64,000 nucleotides of DNA from Mesorhizobium sp. J428 (lineage in GTDB: Bacteria; Pseudomonadota; Alphaproteobacteria; Rhizobiales; Rhizobiaceae): NCBI RefSeq assembly GCF_024699925.1, contig NZ_JAJOMX010000001.1, forward strand, positions 3,014,001 to 3,078,000. The letters run 5' to 3'. The translations under genes and the position numbers were made by a program. Positions 18,057-28,067 of this stretch are shown one piece after another (positions within the stretch are counted from its first letter, which is position 1; every line of letters begins with the position of its first letter). The notes under the pieces are model-generated. The model was not told the DNA's origin. It made no database searches and saw only the letters and a list, made by a program, of their open reading frames with translations.

Positions 18057-19115
18057 CTAGCCGCCCTCGGCGACGAGCACAATTCGCCCCTTGACCTGAC
18101 CTTTGTCCAAGCTCTGGATCGCGTCGTTTATCGAGCTCCTCGGCAGCACAGAAACAGGAATAGCCGGCAGCAGTCCTTCACGCGCCATGCGTACCACGTC
18201 GCGCAGGTCGCCGAGCGTGCCGGTGATGCTTCCCCGAACCGTGAGCGAGGCACCCGTCAAGAGCGGCAGAGGTACATTCAGCTCGCCACCATAGAGTCCC
18301 ACCTGGACCATTCGCCCGCCCTTCCCGAGAAGATCGAAGGCGAGCGCGGCGGTTTCTGAACTGTTGACGAAATCGAGCACGTTGTCGATCTTTCCCCCAA
18401 GCGCCTCGACGAGACTTGCTGACGTCGTGCCCTCGGGTGTCGCGATGAACCGCGCCGCGCCGGCGGCAACAGCGTCGGTGGCACGGCTTGCGTCACGATC
18501 CAGCGCGACAACATTGCGATGGCCGAGGGCGTGCAACACCGAGATGGCGGTCAAGCCCACTCCACCTGTACCGATCGTGACGATCGTCTCGGTCGGATCG
18601 AAGGGCTCGATCTTGCGGATGGCGCAACGAACCGTCAGTCCCGCGCACGCAAGAGGAGCTGCCTGCTCGGGCGCCAGGTCCCCTAGGGGCACAGCATAGC
18701 GTTCATGCGGAACCGCTACCCTTTCGGCAAAGCCGCCGTGGTTTCCGAAGCCCAGGCTGCGCGTGGGCTCGCGGCACATGTTGTCTTCTCCCGCCAAGCA
18801 GGCCTTGCATTTGCCGCAGCCGAACCAGGGGTAGACGATAACCTTCTCGCCAAGGCTGCGCCCTGTCACCGCGGAGCCCATCCCCACGATCTCGCCGACG
18901 ATCTCATGGCCCATCGCGATGGGGTTCTCGGGGCGCGGACGGTGAATGACGCCGCGGCTGCCCATGTTCGATATGCCGTGCCAGCGGTGCAGATCCGAAT
19001 GGCACAGACCGCAATGGCTGACCTTGATGACCAGCCCTTCCGTGCCGGGATCGGGGTCAGGCACCTCTTCGCATTGCAGAGCAGCGCCGTGATCGCGGTT
19101 GAGCCAGGCTTTCAT
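18057..19115 (-). CDS. Zinc-dependent alcohol dehydrogenase
   Basis: 352 residues of the MDR superfamily. The catalytic zinc site is HCGLCHSDLHRW, the structural zinc site CGKCKACLAGEDNMC, and the cofactor site GTGGVGLTAISVL. The last gene of a six-gene minus-strand operon (ATPase, binding protein, two permeases, aldehyde dehydrogenase, this gene). It probably oxidises an alcohol to the aldehyde used by the neighbouring aldehyde dehydrogenase. Confidence 0.87.
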   Translation of the reverse strand: MKAWLNRDHGAALQCEEVPDPDPGTEGLVIKVSHCGLCHSDLHRWHGISNMGSRGVIHRPRPENPIAMGHEIVGEIVGMGSAVTGRSLGEKVIVYPWFGCGKCKACLAGEDNMCREPTRSLGFGNHGGFAERVAVPHERYAVPLGDLAPEQAAPLACAGLTVRCAIRKIEPFDPTETIVTIGTGGVGLTAISVLHALGHRNVVALDRDASRATDAVAAGAARFIATPEGTTSASLVEALGGKIDNVLDFVNSSETAALAFDLLGKGGRMVQVGLYGGELNVPLPLLTGASLTVRGSITGTLGDLRDVVRMAREGLLPAIPVSVLPRSSINDAIQSLDKGQVKGRIVLVAEGG

Positions 19116-19158
19116 AATTCAGTGTCCTTGCGGAAAGAAGGGAGAAGGATGCGGCGGG

Positions 19159-20595
19159 TCAGGCGGACCAGCCGCCGACCGCCTTCACCTCCAGGAAGTC
19201 TTTCAGTCCCCAGACACCTGCCTCGCGGCCGTTACCCGACTGCTTCATGCCGCCGAAGGGGGCGCCGAGACCGCGAGGATTGCCGTTCAACTCAACCATC
19301 CCCGAGCGCAACGCGCTGGCGACGCGATGGGCACGGTCGTGATCCGTCGTCTGGACATAGTTGGTCAGGCCGTAGGGGGTGTCGTTGGCGATCGCGATCG
19401 CCTCTTCCTCGGTGTCAAAGGGGATGATCGTCAGGACGGGACCGAATATCTCTTCCCGCGCGATCGTCATCGTGTTGTCCGCGTCGGCGAACACGGTGGG
19501 CCGCACGTAGAAGCCCTTGTCGATGTTGTCGGGCAGGCCGGGGCCGCCCGCAACGAGGCGTGCACCTTCGGCGATTCCGGTCCGAATGAGGCCCTGGATC
19601 CTGTTCCACTGGGCGCGATTCACGACGGGACCCAAATGCGGACCCTCGGACGAGGGCGGACCCACCGTCAGGCTACCGGCGACTTCTGCTGCGACCCGGA
19701 CCGCCTCCGGATACGCCTCACGCTGCACCAGCATCCGGCTCGGAGCCGTGCAGGTCTGGCCGGTGTTGTTCATCATCTGGCGGACACCCCGCTCAACCGC
19801 GCCCGGTTCGGCATCGGCGAAGATCAGGTTGGCACCCTTGCCGCCCAACTCGAGGTGGACGCGCTTCAGCGTGTCCGCGGCAGTTTTCGAGATCGCGATG
19901 CCAGCACGGGTCGAGCCGGTAAAGCTGACCATGTCGATGTCAGGATGGCTGCTGAGCATCGTTCCCGCTCCCGCGCCGTCACCGTTGACGAGGTTGAAGA
20001 CGCCCCTAGGAAATCCTGCCGCGTCGATGCACTCGGCCCAGACCAGCGCGCTGAGGGGGCTCTCCTCCGACGGCTTCAGCACCATCGTGCAGCCCGCAAT
20101 CAAGGCGGCGATCGTCTTCAGCGAAATCTGGTTCAACGGCCAGTTCCACGGGGTGATCAGCGCACAGACACCGGCCGCCTCATGGATGATCCGGGTCTTG
20201 GTATCGTCCGGGGAAAGCGGCGCCTCGAAAGCAAAGTCGCGCGCGGCCGCGAGAAATCCCTTGATGTGTTTTACCGCCAGAGGGGCTTGAGCCCTGCGTG
20301 CAAGATCGATCGGCGCGCCCATCTCGAGTGAGACGGCCTGTGCCACGTCCTCGATCCGCGCCTGATAGGCTGCAAGAAACCGCTCGACCGCCGCAATCCG
20401 CTCGTGCGGGGGCGTGGCCATCCATGCAGGCAGCGCGGCCTTGGCGGCAGCCACGGCCCGGTCGACATCGGCACGACCGGCCATCGAAACGACTGCGCAC
20501 GGCATTTCGGTAGAAGGATCGATCACCTGGACGTCGCGGCCCTCGACAGGGTCGACCCAGACGCCATCGATATAGAATTGGCGACGCTCAATCAT
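19159..20595 (-). CDS. Aldehyde dehydrogenase family protein
   Basis: 478 residues, NAD(P)-dependent. The general base is in LELGGKGANLIFAD, the nucleophile Cys in NTGQTCTAPSRM, and the C-terminal block PFGGMKQSGNGREAGVWGL is complete. TPWNWPLNQ is the usual NAD-site region. It starts 37 bp after the PotC-type permease stop and ends 43 bp before the alcohol dehydrogenase. Together the two enzymes suggest oxidation of an imported amino-alcohol or diamine-derived aldehyde to the acid. Confidence 0.88.
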   Translation of the reverse strand: MIERRQFYIDGVWVDPVEGRDVQVIDPSTEMPCAVVSMAGRADVDRAVAAAKAALPAWMATPPHERIAAVERFLAAYQARIEDVAQAVSLEMGAPIDLARRAQAPLAVKHIKGFLAAARDFAFEAPLSPDDTKTRIIHEAAGVCALITPWNWPLNQISLKTIAALIAGCTMVLKPSEESPLSALVWAECIDAAGFPRGVFNLVNGDGAGAGTMLSSHPDIDMVSFTGSTRAGIAISKTAADTLKRVHLELGGKGANLIFADAEPGAVERGVRQMMNNTGQTCTAPSRMLVQREAYPEAVRVAAEVAGSLTVGPPSSEGPHLGPVVNRAQWNRIQGLIRTGIAEGARLVAGGPGLPDNIDKGFYVRPTVFADADNTMTIAREEIFGPVLTIIPFDTEEEAIAIANDTPYGLTNYVQTTDHDRAHRVASALRSGMVELNGNPRGLGAPFGGMKQSGNGREAGVWGLKDFLEVKAVGGWSA

Positions 20596-20632
20596 GTTAA
20601 CTCTTGAAGATGCTAGGGAGGGAAATTAGCAG

Positions 20633-21427
20633 TCAGGCGCGGTTCTCGACGAAGAGACGGATGCCGACGAGCCGGTTGATGATGTAGACCATGGCCAGCG
20701 TCAGTCCCATGAGGAGGGTCGATACGGCGGCAATCGCAGGGCTGGCGGAGGCCTGGATATCTGAGAGAATCTTGACCGGAAGGGTGGTGATATCGACCCC
20801 GATCAGGAACACCGAAACCGTTACTTCATCGAACGACACGATGAAGCTGAAGAGAAATGCGCTGACGAGCGCCGGCCGGATCATGGGCAGCGTTATCTTG
20901 CGAAAGACGGTGATCGGATCGGCTCCCAGTGTCGCCGCTGCCTCCTCGATCGAAAGGTCGTGCTGGCGCAGACCGTTCACGATGGGTGCGTAGACGAACG
21001 GCATGACCAGGATCAGGTGTGCGACAGCAAGTCCCGGGAAGCTGCCGCGCAGGCCGAGGACAAGAATGAGGGAGAATAGGGCCATGGCCAGTGCTGCGTG
21101 CGGCAGCAGCAGCGGCAACTGGATCAGGAACTCCAGCAGATTCTTGCCGGGAACCTTGCGACGCGTGGTGACGAGGGCTGCGAGGAAGCACACAAAGGTG
21201 GTTGCCGTGGCCGCCACCGTGGCCAGTGCGACGCTGACCAGGAACGCGCGGCCCCAGGCCCACGACGTCAGCACCTCCGCATACCACCGCAACGACAGGC
21301 CTTGCGGCGGGAACTCGAGATATCCTCGCGGCGTCACGGAGGCGAGGACCACCACAAGGATCGGCGCCAGGATGAAGGCGAACGCCGCGACGGCGAAGGC
21401 GGTGAGCACGGCTTGTCCGGGTTTCAT
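20633..21427 (-). CDS. ABC transporter permease, PotC type
   Basis: 264 residues with about six membrane segments. The EAA loop is EEAAATLGADPITVFRKITLPMIRPA, and the subfamily block SFDEVTVSVFLIG follows. It begins 9 bp after the stop of the PotB-type permease. It is the second channel subunit of the minus-strand polyamine-type transporter. Confidence 0.87.
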   Translation of the reverse strand: MKPGQAVLTAFAVAAFAFILAPILVVVLASVTPRGYLEFPPQGLSLRWYAEVLTSWAWGRAFLVSVALATVAATATTFVCFLAALVTTRRKVPGKNLLEFLIQLPLLLPHAALAMALFSLILVLGLRGSFPGLAVAHLILVMPFVYAPIVNGLRQHDLSIEEAAATLGADPITVFRKITLPMIRPALVSAFLFSFIVSFDEVTVSVFLIGVDITTLPVKILSDIQASASPAIAAVSTLLMGLTLAMVYIINRLVGIRLFVENRA

Positions 21428-21436
21428 CGAGTGTCC

Positions 21437-22268
21437 TCAGGTCCGCCGGCTCGGCAATTTGCGCGTGGCCCAGCGATCGACCAGCTGGAAGGGAATGACG
21501 GCGATCGCCGCGGAGCCAGTCAGAAGGATCGCCGCGGCCGATGCGGCGGGGAAGTTGTAGTAGACCAGCATCTGGTTGTAGATCATCGTCCCCAGCATGT
21601 TCTGCTGCTGCCCGCCGAGCAGAAGCGGTGTGACGATGGCGCCCAGCGACAGCAGATAGACGATGCTGGCCGCGGTGGCGACGCCGGGAAGCGACAGCGG
21701 CAGTACCACCCGAAGGAACACTTTCAGCGGTGAGGCCCCGAGCACCATGGCTGCTTCGAGCAGGGTCTTCTCGATCTTCACATAGACCGCGAGGATTGCC
21801 AGGACCGCGAAGGGGATGAAGATGTGGACGAGACCCACGATCACGCCCCCATCGTTGAACATGAGTGGCAGAGGCCTGTCGATAATCCCGGCTGATTTGA
21901 GCGCGGTGTTGACCAGGCCGCGGGGCCCCAGGATCACCACCCAGCCGGCACGTGCGCACCACGATCGACACCATCAATGGCATCAGGATCAGCACCAGGT
22001 AGATCACCTTCGGGCGCAGTGCCATGAACACTGCGAGGGGATACGCGATGAGGAGGCAGATCGCCGTCACTTCGAGCGCAATGCGATGGGTATACCAGAA
22101 GACCCGCATGGCCTCGGGTCGGCCGAGGAAGTCTGCGACGTTGGCGACGGAGGATCCCTCGGCTCCGGTAAAGGCTTGCTGCACAAGCGTGCCCACACCG
22201 GTCAGCAGGCCGATCAGCAAGCCGATGCATGGCATCAGCAGCAGCAGGGACGCCCTACCAAAGCTCAT
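21437..22268 (-). pseudogene. ABC transporter permease, PotB type (frameshifted near 21951)
   Basis: The N-terminal 106 residues from ATG 22268 (three membrane segments, ending LMPLMVSIVVRT) are PotB-like. The continuation GWVVILGPRGLVN through the EAA loop AAMVLGASPLKVFLRVVLPL to the stop at 21437 is in another frame. Removing one C from the CC at about 21950 restores RTCGWVVILG and a protein of about 276 residues, the normal length. Probably a base-call error. It lies between the binding protein and PotC-type genes of the operon. Confidence 0.82.
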
Positions 22269-22295
22269 GAGGAATCCTCGCGTTGTTCCTGTCGC

Positions 22296-23369
22296 TTAGC
22301 CGAGGGCCGCTTCGATCTTCTTGATGAGATCTTCGCGCGTGGACTCGATGTAGGCCCAGTCAGGATTGTAGGTCTTGGCGACAATGTCCTCGCGCGAATA
22401 TCCGAGGCGCTGCACCAGGAGGTCCTCGTCGATCTTCGCAGTGGTATTCAGCGGGATGTAGCCGGAAGCCGCGAAATTTCGCTCTTGCGGAGCCGCAGTG
22501 CCTGCAAATCGCGCGAATTCGAGAGCGGCCTCCATATGCGGGGCGTTCTTCGGGATCACAAACACGTAGGGGATCATCAGCGCCCCTTCCTGCGGGATGT
22601 TGACCTCGACGTTGGTGGCGCCTTCCTCCTTCAGCGTCCAGACCTGGCTGGAATAATAGGCGGAAGCCACGGCATCACCGCGCTGGAGCAACTGCTGGTT
22701 CTGCGCCATTGAGGTGTAGGCCGTCAGCGCGTTGTCGGAGACAGCTTTATGCTGCTGGATTCCTGCCTCCAGCTGTTTCTGGTCGCCGGTGAGCATGTAG
22801 GAATACCACGGCACGTCATAGAGCGAGGCGAAGACCGGCTTGGTCAGCGTCACCTGTCCCTTCCACTTCGGGTCGGCCAGCGCCTTCCACGAGACGAAGT
22901 CCTCCTTCTTCGAGAAATCGGTGTTGTAGCAGAGCCCGTAGAAGATGAACTGGATGGGGATGCCCGAGATGTGTTCGTCATCCAGCATCGGCAGCATGTT
23001 CTTCGGCACGTCCTTGAGCGCCGGGAAGTCTGCGAGCTTCAGCGTCTCGGTCACGCCCATCTTGTTGAGCTTCATCGCCCCGGAATAGGAATGATAGGAC
23101 GAGTTGTAGATCGGCGCCGACGCGTTCGACATGACGGCCGTCTCGGTTGACGGCACCTCGACGATCTTAAACGGGATACCGGTTTCCTGGGTGAAAAGCT
23201 CGCCGTAGGCCTTGCGGAAGGCGTTGGCGACACCGCCACCGAAGTTACACTGAATGATCTCGCCCTTGCCCTGGGCATAAGTCTGCCGAGTGATCACGAA
23301 GGGCGCCGCAAGCGCGGCGGCACCGGTGGCAATCAGATGACGGCGGTTCAGTAACAGCTTATTGGTCAT
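22296..23369 (-). CDS. ABC transporter substrate-binding protein, PotD family
   Basis: 357 residues. The N-terminus NRRHLIATGAAALAAP has a twin-arginine-like signal with cleavage near TYAQG. The mature protein begins EIIQCNFGGGVANAFRKAYGEL, the start of the SBP_bac_6/8 fold, and contains DPKWKGQVTL, a conserved PotD/FbpA block. It collects ligand for the surrounding Pot-type subunits. It is clearly different from the plus-strand binding protein at 2850, so the two transporters likely have different ligands. Confidence 0.86.
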   Translation of the reverse strand: MTNKLLLNRRHLIATGAAALAAPFVITRQTYAQGKGEIIQCNFGGGVANAFRKAYGELFTQETGIPFKIVEVPSTETAVMSNASAPIYNSSYHSYSGAMKLNKMGVTETLKLADFPALKDVPKNMLPMLDDEHISGIPIQFIFYGLCYNTDFSKKEDFVSWKALADPKWKGQVTLTKPVFASLYDVPWYSYMLTGDQKQLEAGIQQHKAVSDNALTAYTSMAQNQQLLQRGDAVASAYYSSQVWTLKEEGATNVEVNIPQEGALMIPYVFVIPKNAPHMEAALEFARFAGTAAPQERNFAASGYIPLNTTAKIDEDLLVQRLGYSREDIVAKTYNPDWAYIESTREDLIKKIEAALG

Positions 23370-23410
23370 GACAGGCCCCCATTGGTTGTTGTTGTGGCTG
23401 GTAATCGCGA

Positions 23411-24483
23411 TCAGGCGGCGGGCAGAGCAACACAGCCCCCGTCCTGAAAGGTGATCTGCACGGCTTCTCCCGGGGCAAAACCGGGCTCCTGCGGGTCGTG
23501 CGGGGTGCGAACCTTGACGTCGCGCCCCGCCGCGGAAACAAGGTAGCGCGTTCCGCTGCCTACGAACGACGATCGGTGACGGTCCCCAGCAGACCGCCGG
23601 CAGGGCCGGGCCTGCCGAGGCGCAGGTAATCCGGACGAACCATCACGTCGACCCTGTCGCCAATCTGGAAGCCGGTCCCCCGGGCACTGACGACCTGCGC
23701 CACCTCATCGATGCTCACCTGGGTCATTTCGCCGCTTGTTTCGCGGACGCGGCCGGGAAAGACGTTGGTTTCGCCGACGAAGTTCGCGACGAAAAGCGAG
23801 GCGGGCGTGTCGTAGACATCCTGAGGCGAGCCCAACTGCTCGATCAGGCCGTGGTTTACGACGGCGATACGGTCGGACATGCTCATCGCCTCTTCCTGAT
23901 CGTGCGTCACAAAGATGAATGTGGTGCCAACCTGCTTCTGGATGCGCTTGAGTTCATCCTGCATCTGCTGGCGAAGCTTGAGGTCGAGAGCGGACAGCGG
24001 CTCGTCCAGCAGAAGGACGGCGGGCTCTGTGACCAGGGAACGGGCCAGCGCGACGCGCTGCTTCTGTCCGCCCGACAACTGGTGGATCAGTCGCTCCTCG
24101 TAGCCGGCGAGCCCGACCATCGCGAGCGCATCCGCGGCCTTGCGCCGTGCGGTCGCGCGATCTTCCTTCCGAAGCAGAAGGCCGAACATCACGTTCTCGC
24201 TGACGTCCATGTGCGGGAACAGCGCGAGGTTTTGCATCACCATGCCGATCGGCCGCCGATAGGTAGGCACCCGCGTCACGTCGCGGCCGTCGATCAGGAT
24301 TCTGCCTGCCGTCGGATCCTCGAATCCAGCGACCATCCGCAGGATAGTCGTCTTGCCGCAGCCCGAGGGCCCAAGCAGCGTCAGGAATTCTCCCCCTCGA
24401 ATATGCAGATCGACGCCTCGAACGGCCTCGACATTGCCATATCGTTTGACGGCGGCTTGTACCTGGACTTCACCCACGGACAT
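23411..24483 (-). pseudogene. ABC transporter ATP-binding protein, PotA type (frameshifted near 23570)
   Basis: Residues 1-300 are a complete PotA core: Walker A LGPSGCGKTTI, signature LSGGQKQRVALARSL, Walker B VLLLDEPLSALD, switch VTHDQEEAMSMSD, then the first part of the TOBE domain (VRPDYLRLG). After GTVTD the frame stops at once. The next frame continues FVGSGTRYLVSAAGRDVK to a stop at 23411, which completes the TOBE domain (about 357 residues). One missing base near 23570 explains it. This is the first gene of the minus-strand operon. Because only the TOBE tail is affected, the ATPase could still work. Confidence 0.84.
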
Positions 24484-24875
24484 TCGGAGGCCAGCTTTCT
24501 CGCTTTCTGAGCTTGTCCAGGCAGCGTAACCGCAGCCATCTGTTAGTCAAGGTCAAATATTTTGTTGTGGGAATAATTTTAAATGCGATAAAGTTTTGTG
24601 GCTGACTGCGGAGCCCGCCGCGTCTGGGGTGCCTATCCCGGCGCGTTCATTTCATTGGAATAAAGAACTTAAGTCCTATACAGGTTGTGCCGCCGGGTTG
24701 ACCGCAAGGTGCCCATCGACAAAGCCTTGCATCCGTCGGTCATCTGTGGCGGGCAAGCGCACGAAATGAGTCGACGACTTCACGATCGACCGATTTCCGT
24801 AGGAGTTCAGGTGCTGGCCTGCGCGCTTTCCGTTTGCGAGCGCTGCGTGGCCGGTGAAGAGGTTTGGGAGACGAC
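24484..24875. promoter_or_regulatory. Divergent intergenic region between transporter operon and tetR
   Basis: About 390 bp without a supportable gene. It contains an AT-rich stretch (24550-24600) unlike the surrounding DNA and, on the plus strand, TTGGAATAAAGAACTTAAG followed by TCCTATACAG (24654-24682), possible promoter parts. On the minus strand TTGACC and TTGACT occur close to the ATPase start. This is where the TetR protein most likely binds to control both directions; no clear palindrome was identified. Confidence 0.4.
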
Positions 24876-25508
24876 ATGGAAAAGGTTGGCGAAAACTTGG
24901 GACTGCGCGACCGGCAGCGGCTGCGTCGACACCGGGCGATTGTTTTTGCCGCCGCCGATCTCTTCACCGCGAAGGGCTTCGCGGAAACGACCATGGAGGA
25001 TATCGCGGGCCTCGCCGAAGTATCGCCTCCCACGATCTACAATTATTTCCGATCGAAGAGCGACATTCTTCTCGGGCTTCTTGAGATCAGCAAGGAGATG
25101 ATGGACGAGGCCCTCGACCGCATCATCGAAGATCCGAAAGGCGATCCGATTGACGTCATATGCGAGTTCGTTCGCATCGATCTGCAGGACGGCTTCGATT
25201 ATCGGCAAAAGAACGTTTGGCGCATGATCTCGGCCGCCGCGCTCGAGGCGCAGGACGAACGGCGCGCCGCCTATATCGAGGCGCAATCGATCTTCACGCG
25301 CAAGCTCGAGCGGCTCATTCGGCAGATGCAATTGCGCGGCCACGTCGACACCGATGTCGATCCGCGCACGGCCGCGCAACTCCTGAATGCCATCACTCGC
25401 GACTGCTTCCGCCTCTACCTGATCGTCGAGGACATGAGCATCGAGGAAATGCACTCACGGCTGCGCCAGCAAGTCCAACTTGTCTGGCGCGGTCTCCTGC
25501 GCGGCTAG
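24876..25508 (+). CDS. TetR family transcriptional regulator
   Basis: 210 residues from ATG 24876 (GGGAG 5-9 bp upstream; a TTG at 24864 is in frame). The N-terminal helix-turn-helix is clear: AADLFTAKGFAETTMEDIAGLAEVSPPTIYNYFRSKSDIL. The C-terminal ligand domain is all-helical and unassigned. It is transcribed away from the Pot-type operon and ends 7 bp before the convergent FAD oxidoreductase. It is the probable repressor of one or both neighbours. Confidence 0.88.
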   Translation: MEKVGENLGLRDRQRLRRHRAIVFAAADLFTAKGFAETTMEDIAGLAEVSPPTIYNYFRSKSDILLGLLEISKEMMDEALDRIIEDPKGDPIDVICEFVRIDLQDGFDYRQKNVWRMISAAALEAQDERRAAYIEAQSIFTRKLERLIRQMQLRGHVDTDVDPRTAAQLLNAITRDCFRLYLIVEDMSIEEMHSRLRQQVQLVWRGLLRG

Positions 25509-25515
25509 GTTCGGA

Positions 25516-26832
25516 TCAGCCGCGCCGGTTGCGGAACCACTGCTTCGCTTTCGCCAAGGCAAGCGATGGGTTAACGCCCATCGGCCAGGCAGGCTGGAAC
25601 GCGATCGGCCGGATCGGGCTGACAGGAAATGCCGGCACATGCGCTGCGCCGGTCAGCGTCGAGGCAAGCACGCGCGCCATCTCTTGTCCCATCACCGTAG
25701 CCATGGCGACGCCGCGACCGTTGTAGCCGAGACAGGCGAAGCCCCTTGCCCCTATCTGGTGCACGTGAGGGTAGTGGTCCGCGGTCAATGCGAGCCGCCC
25801 GTTCCAGCCGTATTCCCAGCCGACCGCCCCTATCCCGGGCCATAGATATTCCGCGTAAGCGGCCAGGGAGGGAAATGCACCGGGACCGCTCCGGTCCGCC
25901 ATCGCGCCGCGACCGCCGAAGATCAGCCTTCCTTCGCTATCGACCCGATAGTAGGTGGTGATTGCGCCCGTCTCGAAGACAGATTCTCCGCCCGCTGCGA
26001 TGCGTGAGCGCATTGCCGGCGGCAAAGGCTTCGACGCTATGATGGCGCTGTAGACTGGAAGCACCGAGCGGGCGAGCTTCGGCACCAAAGTTCCGGAGTA
26101 ACCGTTGGTGGCGACCAGGACCGCCTTGGCAGAAACGCCGCCTTGCGGTGTCGTCAGCAGCCAGCGACCGCCGGTATCCTCGGCCCCGAGAACGGGCGTA
26201 TCGCCGTATATTCGCGCTCCGGCCCGCTCGGCAGCGGCAGCAAGCCCAAGAACATATTTCAGCGGGTTGAGCTGGCCGCCCTTCGGATCGCGAAGCCCCC
26301 CGGTATACCGTGTGCTTCCCGTCATGGCAGCGGCTTCGTCGCGCGAGACCATCTGGTAGTCGAAGCCTTCTGCCTGCGCGCTGCGCGCGAGAGCATGCAG
26401 ATCGGCCAGCGTACCCTGATCGACCGCCGCGCGAAGCGTTCCGCCCCGGCGGATATCGCAGGCGATGCCTTGCTCTTCAACAAGCTCGAACACCAGGTCT
26501 GCGGCATTCTGCGACATCCGCATCGCACGTTCGCCGAGGTCTTTGCGCACTTGGCCGGGCGCATATTTCAGCCCCGGATTAAGCTGGCCGCCGTTGCGGC
26601 CGGACGCACCCCACCCCGGCGCATTGGCCTCAAGCACCGCGCAGTCAATGCCCACCTTGGCCAGAGCCAGGGCGGCCGACAAGCCTGTGAAACCCGCGCC
26701 GACAACAGCCACGTCGATCTTCAGATCGTCGCGCAAAGCAACGCGCGCTGGCGGTGTCGACACGAGCTGATCGACATAGAGGCTGTCTGGATAGGCCTGC
26801 CCGCCTCGCGTCCTTACGCGATCGATCAACAT
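25516..26832 (-). CDS. FAD-dependent oxidoreductase, gamma-glutamylputrescine oxidase (PuuB)-like
   Basis: 438 residues of the DadA/DAO superfamily. The dinucleotide site is VAVVGAGFTGLSAALALAKVG with a downstream acidic residue (LEA). GWGASGRNGGQLNPG is the family block seen in PuuB and related amine oxidases. The C-terminal block GLYNGRGVA-like sequence appears here as CLGYNGRGVAMAT. Family members oxidise secondary or glutamylated amines to aldehydes. It forms a two-gene unit with the esterase upstream (2 bp gap). The Puu-like ligase and amidase genes lie 11 kb away, so a shared pathway is possible but unproven. Confidence 0.82.
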   Translation of the reverse strand: MLIDRVRTRGGQAYPDSLYVDQLVSTPPARVALRDDLKIDVAVVGAGFTGLSAALALAKVGIDCAVLEANAPGWGASGRNGGQLNPGLKYAPGQVRKDLGERAMRMSQNAADLVFELVEEQGIACDIRRGGTLRAAVDQGTLADLHALARSAQAEGFDYQMVSRDEAAAMTGSTRYTGGLRDPKGGQLNPLKYVLGLAAAAERAGARIYGDTPVLGAEDTGGRWLLTTPQGGVSAKAVLVATNGYSGTLVPKLARSVLPVYSAIIASKPLPPAMRSRIAAGGESVFETGAITTYYRVDSEGRLIFGGRGAMADRSGPGAFPSLAAYAEYLWPGIGAVGWEYGWNGRLALTADHYPHVHQIGARGFACLGYNGRGVAMATVMGQEMARVLASTLTGAAHVPAFPVSPIRPIAFQPAWPMGVNPSLALAKAKQWFRNRRG

Positions 26833-26834
26833 GA

Positions 26835-27782
26835 CTAGACCATGTGGCTGGCGAGGAAGTCGCAGATGAACTTATGCTCTGCCGCTGCCTGAGCCCCTGT
26901 GAAGCGCGCGCGCATGAACCCGTGTATCATCCCCCGCGCAGTTCGCACGGTGACGTCGTTGCCGGCAAGAGCCAGTTTTGCGGCATATGCCCGCCCGGCA
27001 TCGCGGATCGGGTCGTATTCCGCCATGTGCACCAATGTCGGCGGAAGGCCCGTCAGATCGTCGGCCAACACAGGGAAGGCGACAGGATCGTCGAGCCACG
27101 GGCCGTCCGGAAACAAGAGCTCGCCGAATTCTGTGGTGCGAGCTGCGGTGAGGCCGAAACCCGTCGCGAAATCCACCATCGAGCCAGCGTTGGGGATCGG
27201 TCCCGCATTGGCGTAGATCACTGCCTGGGCGCGGATCTTCGGACCTCCCTCGATCTTTGCCTTCTGGCTAAGAGAGGCGGCGAAACGCCCGCCTGCACTG
27301 TCGCCTCCGATGACAAGGCGGTCGGGATCGATGCCGATCGCAGCGCCTTGTTCAGCTGCCCAGACCAATACCGACCAGCAATCGTTGAAGCCGGCCGGCC
27401 AGGGATGTTCTGGCGTCAAGCGATAATCAACGCTGATTACGGTCGCACCGGTTTCCACGGCGAAACCCCATGCTATCGAATCCGAACTGTCGAGATCGCC
27501 CAGCATGTAGCCGCCACCGTGCAGGTAGATCATGCAGGGCGTTACCGCAGCTGGCGTCTTCGGGCGATATATACGAACCGGCACATCCCTCTCCATGCCA
27601 GGCACGGATGTGTCGGTCACGTCGAGCGTGTCCGGATGAGGCTGAGCCAGTCGGGCCGCATAGGCATTCCAGCTATCGCGCTGGGCCTGCACACTCTGAC
27701 CCGGCGGCGTCGGGCGTCGCGCGTCCACCAGAACCATCATGTCGGGATGAAGTGGGAATCTCCGATCGTCGTCACCGGCCAT
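26835..27782 (-). CDS. Alpha/beta hydrolase, hormone-sensitive lipase (HSL) family
   Basis: 315 residues. The oxyanion-hole motif is YLHGGGYMLGD, the nucleophile Ser lies in GGDSAGGRFAA, the acid is the Asp of AEYDPIRDAG and the catalytic His is in MIHGFMR. These are the complete HSL-family triad. It probably cleaves a small ester or carbamate. It precedes the FAD oxidoreductase by 2 bp and its promoter lies in the divergent region shared with the ECF41 module. Confidence 0.86.
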   Translation of the reverse strand: MAGDDDRRFPLHPDMMVLVDARRPTPPGQSVQAQRDSWNAYAARLAQPHPDTLDVTDTSVPGMERDVPVRIYRPKTPAAVTPCMIYLHGGGYMLGDLDSSDSIAWGFAVETGATVISVDYRLTPEHPWPAGFNDCWSVLVWAAEQGAAIGIDPDRLVIGGDSAGGRFAASLSQKAKIEGGPKIRAQAVIYANAGPIPNAGSMVDFATGFGLTAARTTEFGELLFPDGPWLDDPVAFPVLADDLTGLPPTLVHMAEYDPIRDAGRAYAAKLALAGNDVTVRTARGMIHGFMRARFTGAQAAAEHKFICDFLASHMV

Positions 27783-28007
27783 GCGATTTCTCCTGTATGC
27801 GCATCCGCAGCGAAGGCAATAACTCGCCTAAAATTTTTTATCCTGATTAATTTAAATATGGTAACATAATTTTTAGTTTGCCTACAAGGCGCTTCACCTG
27901 CCATTTCCGCGATTTCAGATCGTCTCCAGTCGGAAGGAATCCCCGCGCGTCGATGGGCCTTGGGACGCCCGGAACTCTGCGCTCTATCGAGAATAATCGC
28001 CATCTGA

Positions 28008-28034
28008 TGTCACGTTGGCTCGCGCCGCCTCGTC
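28008..28034 (+). promoter_or_regulatory. Candidate ECF41-type promoter (TGTCACG-N16-CGTC)
   Basis: TGTCACG at 28008-28014 and CGTC at 28031-28034 are 16 bp apart and 33 bp upstream of the ATG of the SDR gene. ECF41 sigma factors are known to recognise a TGTCACA-type -35 and a CGTC -10, and usually to drive the oxidoreductase/carboxymuconolactone gene beside them. The match of element, spacing and context is good. The rest of 27783-28067 is AT-rich around 27826-27876 and probably carries the minus-strand esterase promoter. Confidence 0.65.
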
Positions 28035-28067
28035 TTGTTCGTGAAGCATCCAAAAGGAGCCACGAAC

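Noticed and set aside
19099..20331. 410-codon plus-strand frame opposite the aldehyde dehydrogenase
   Set aside because: Antisense shadow; the minus-strand frame has the full aldehyde dehydrogenase active site.
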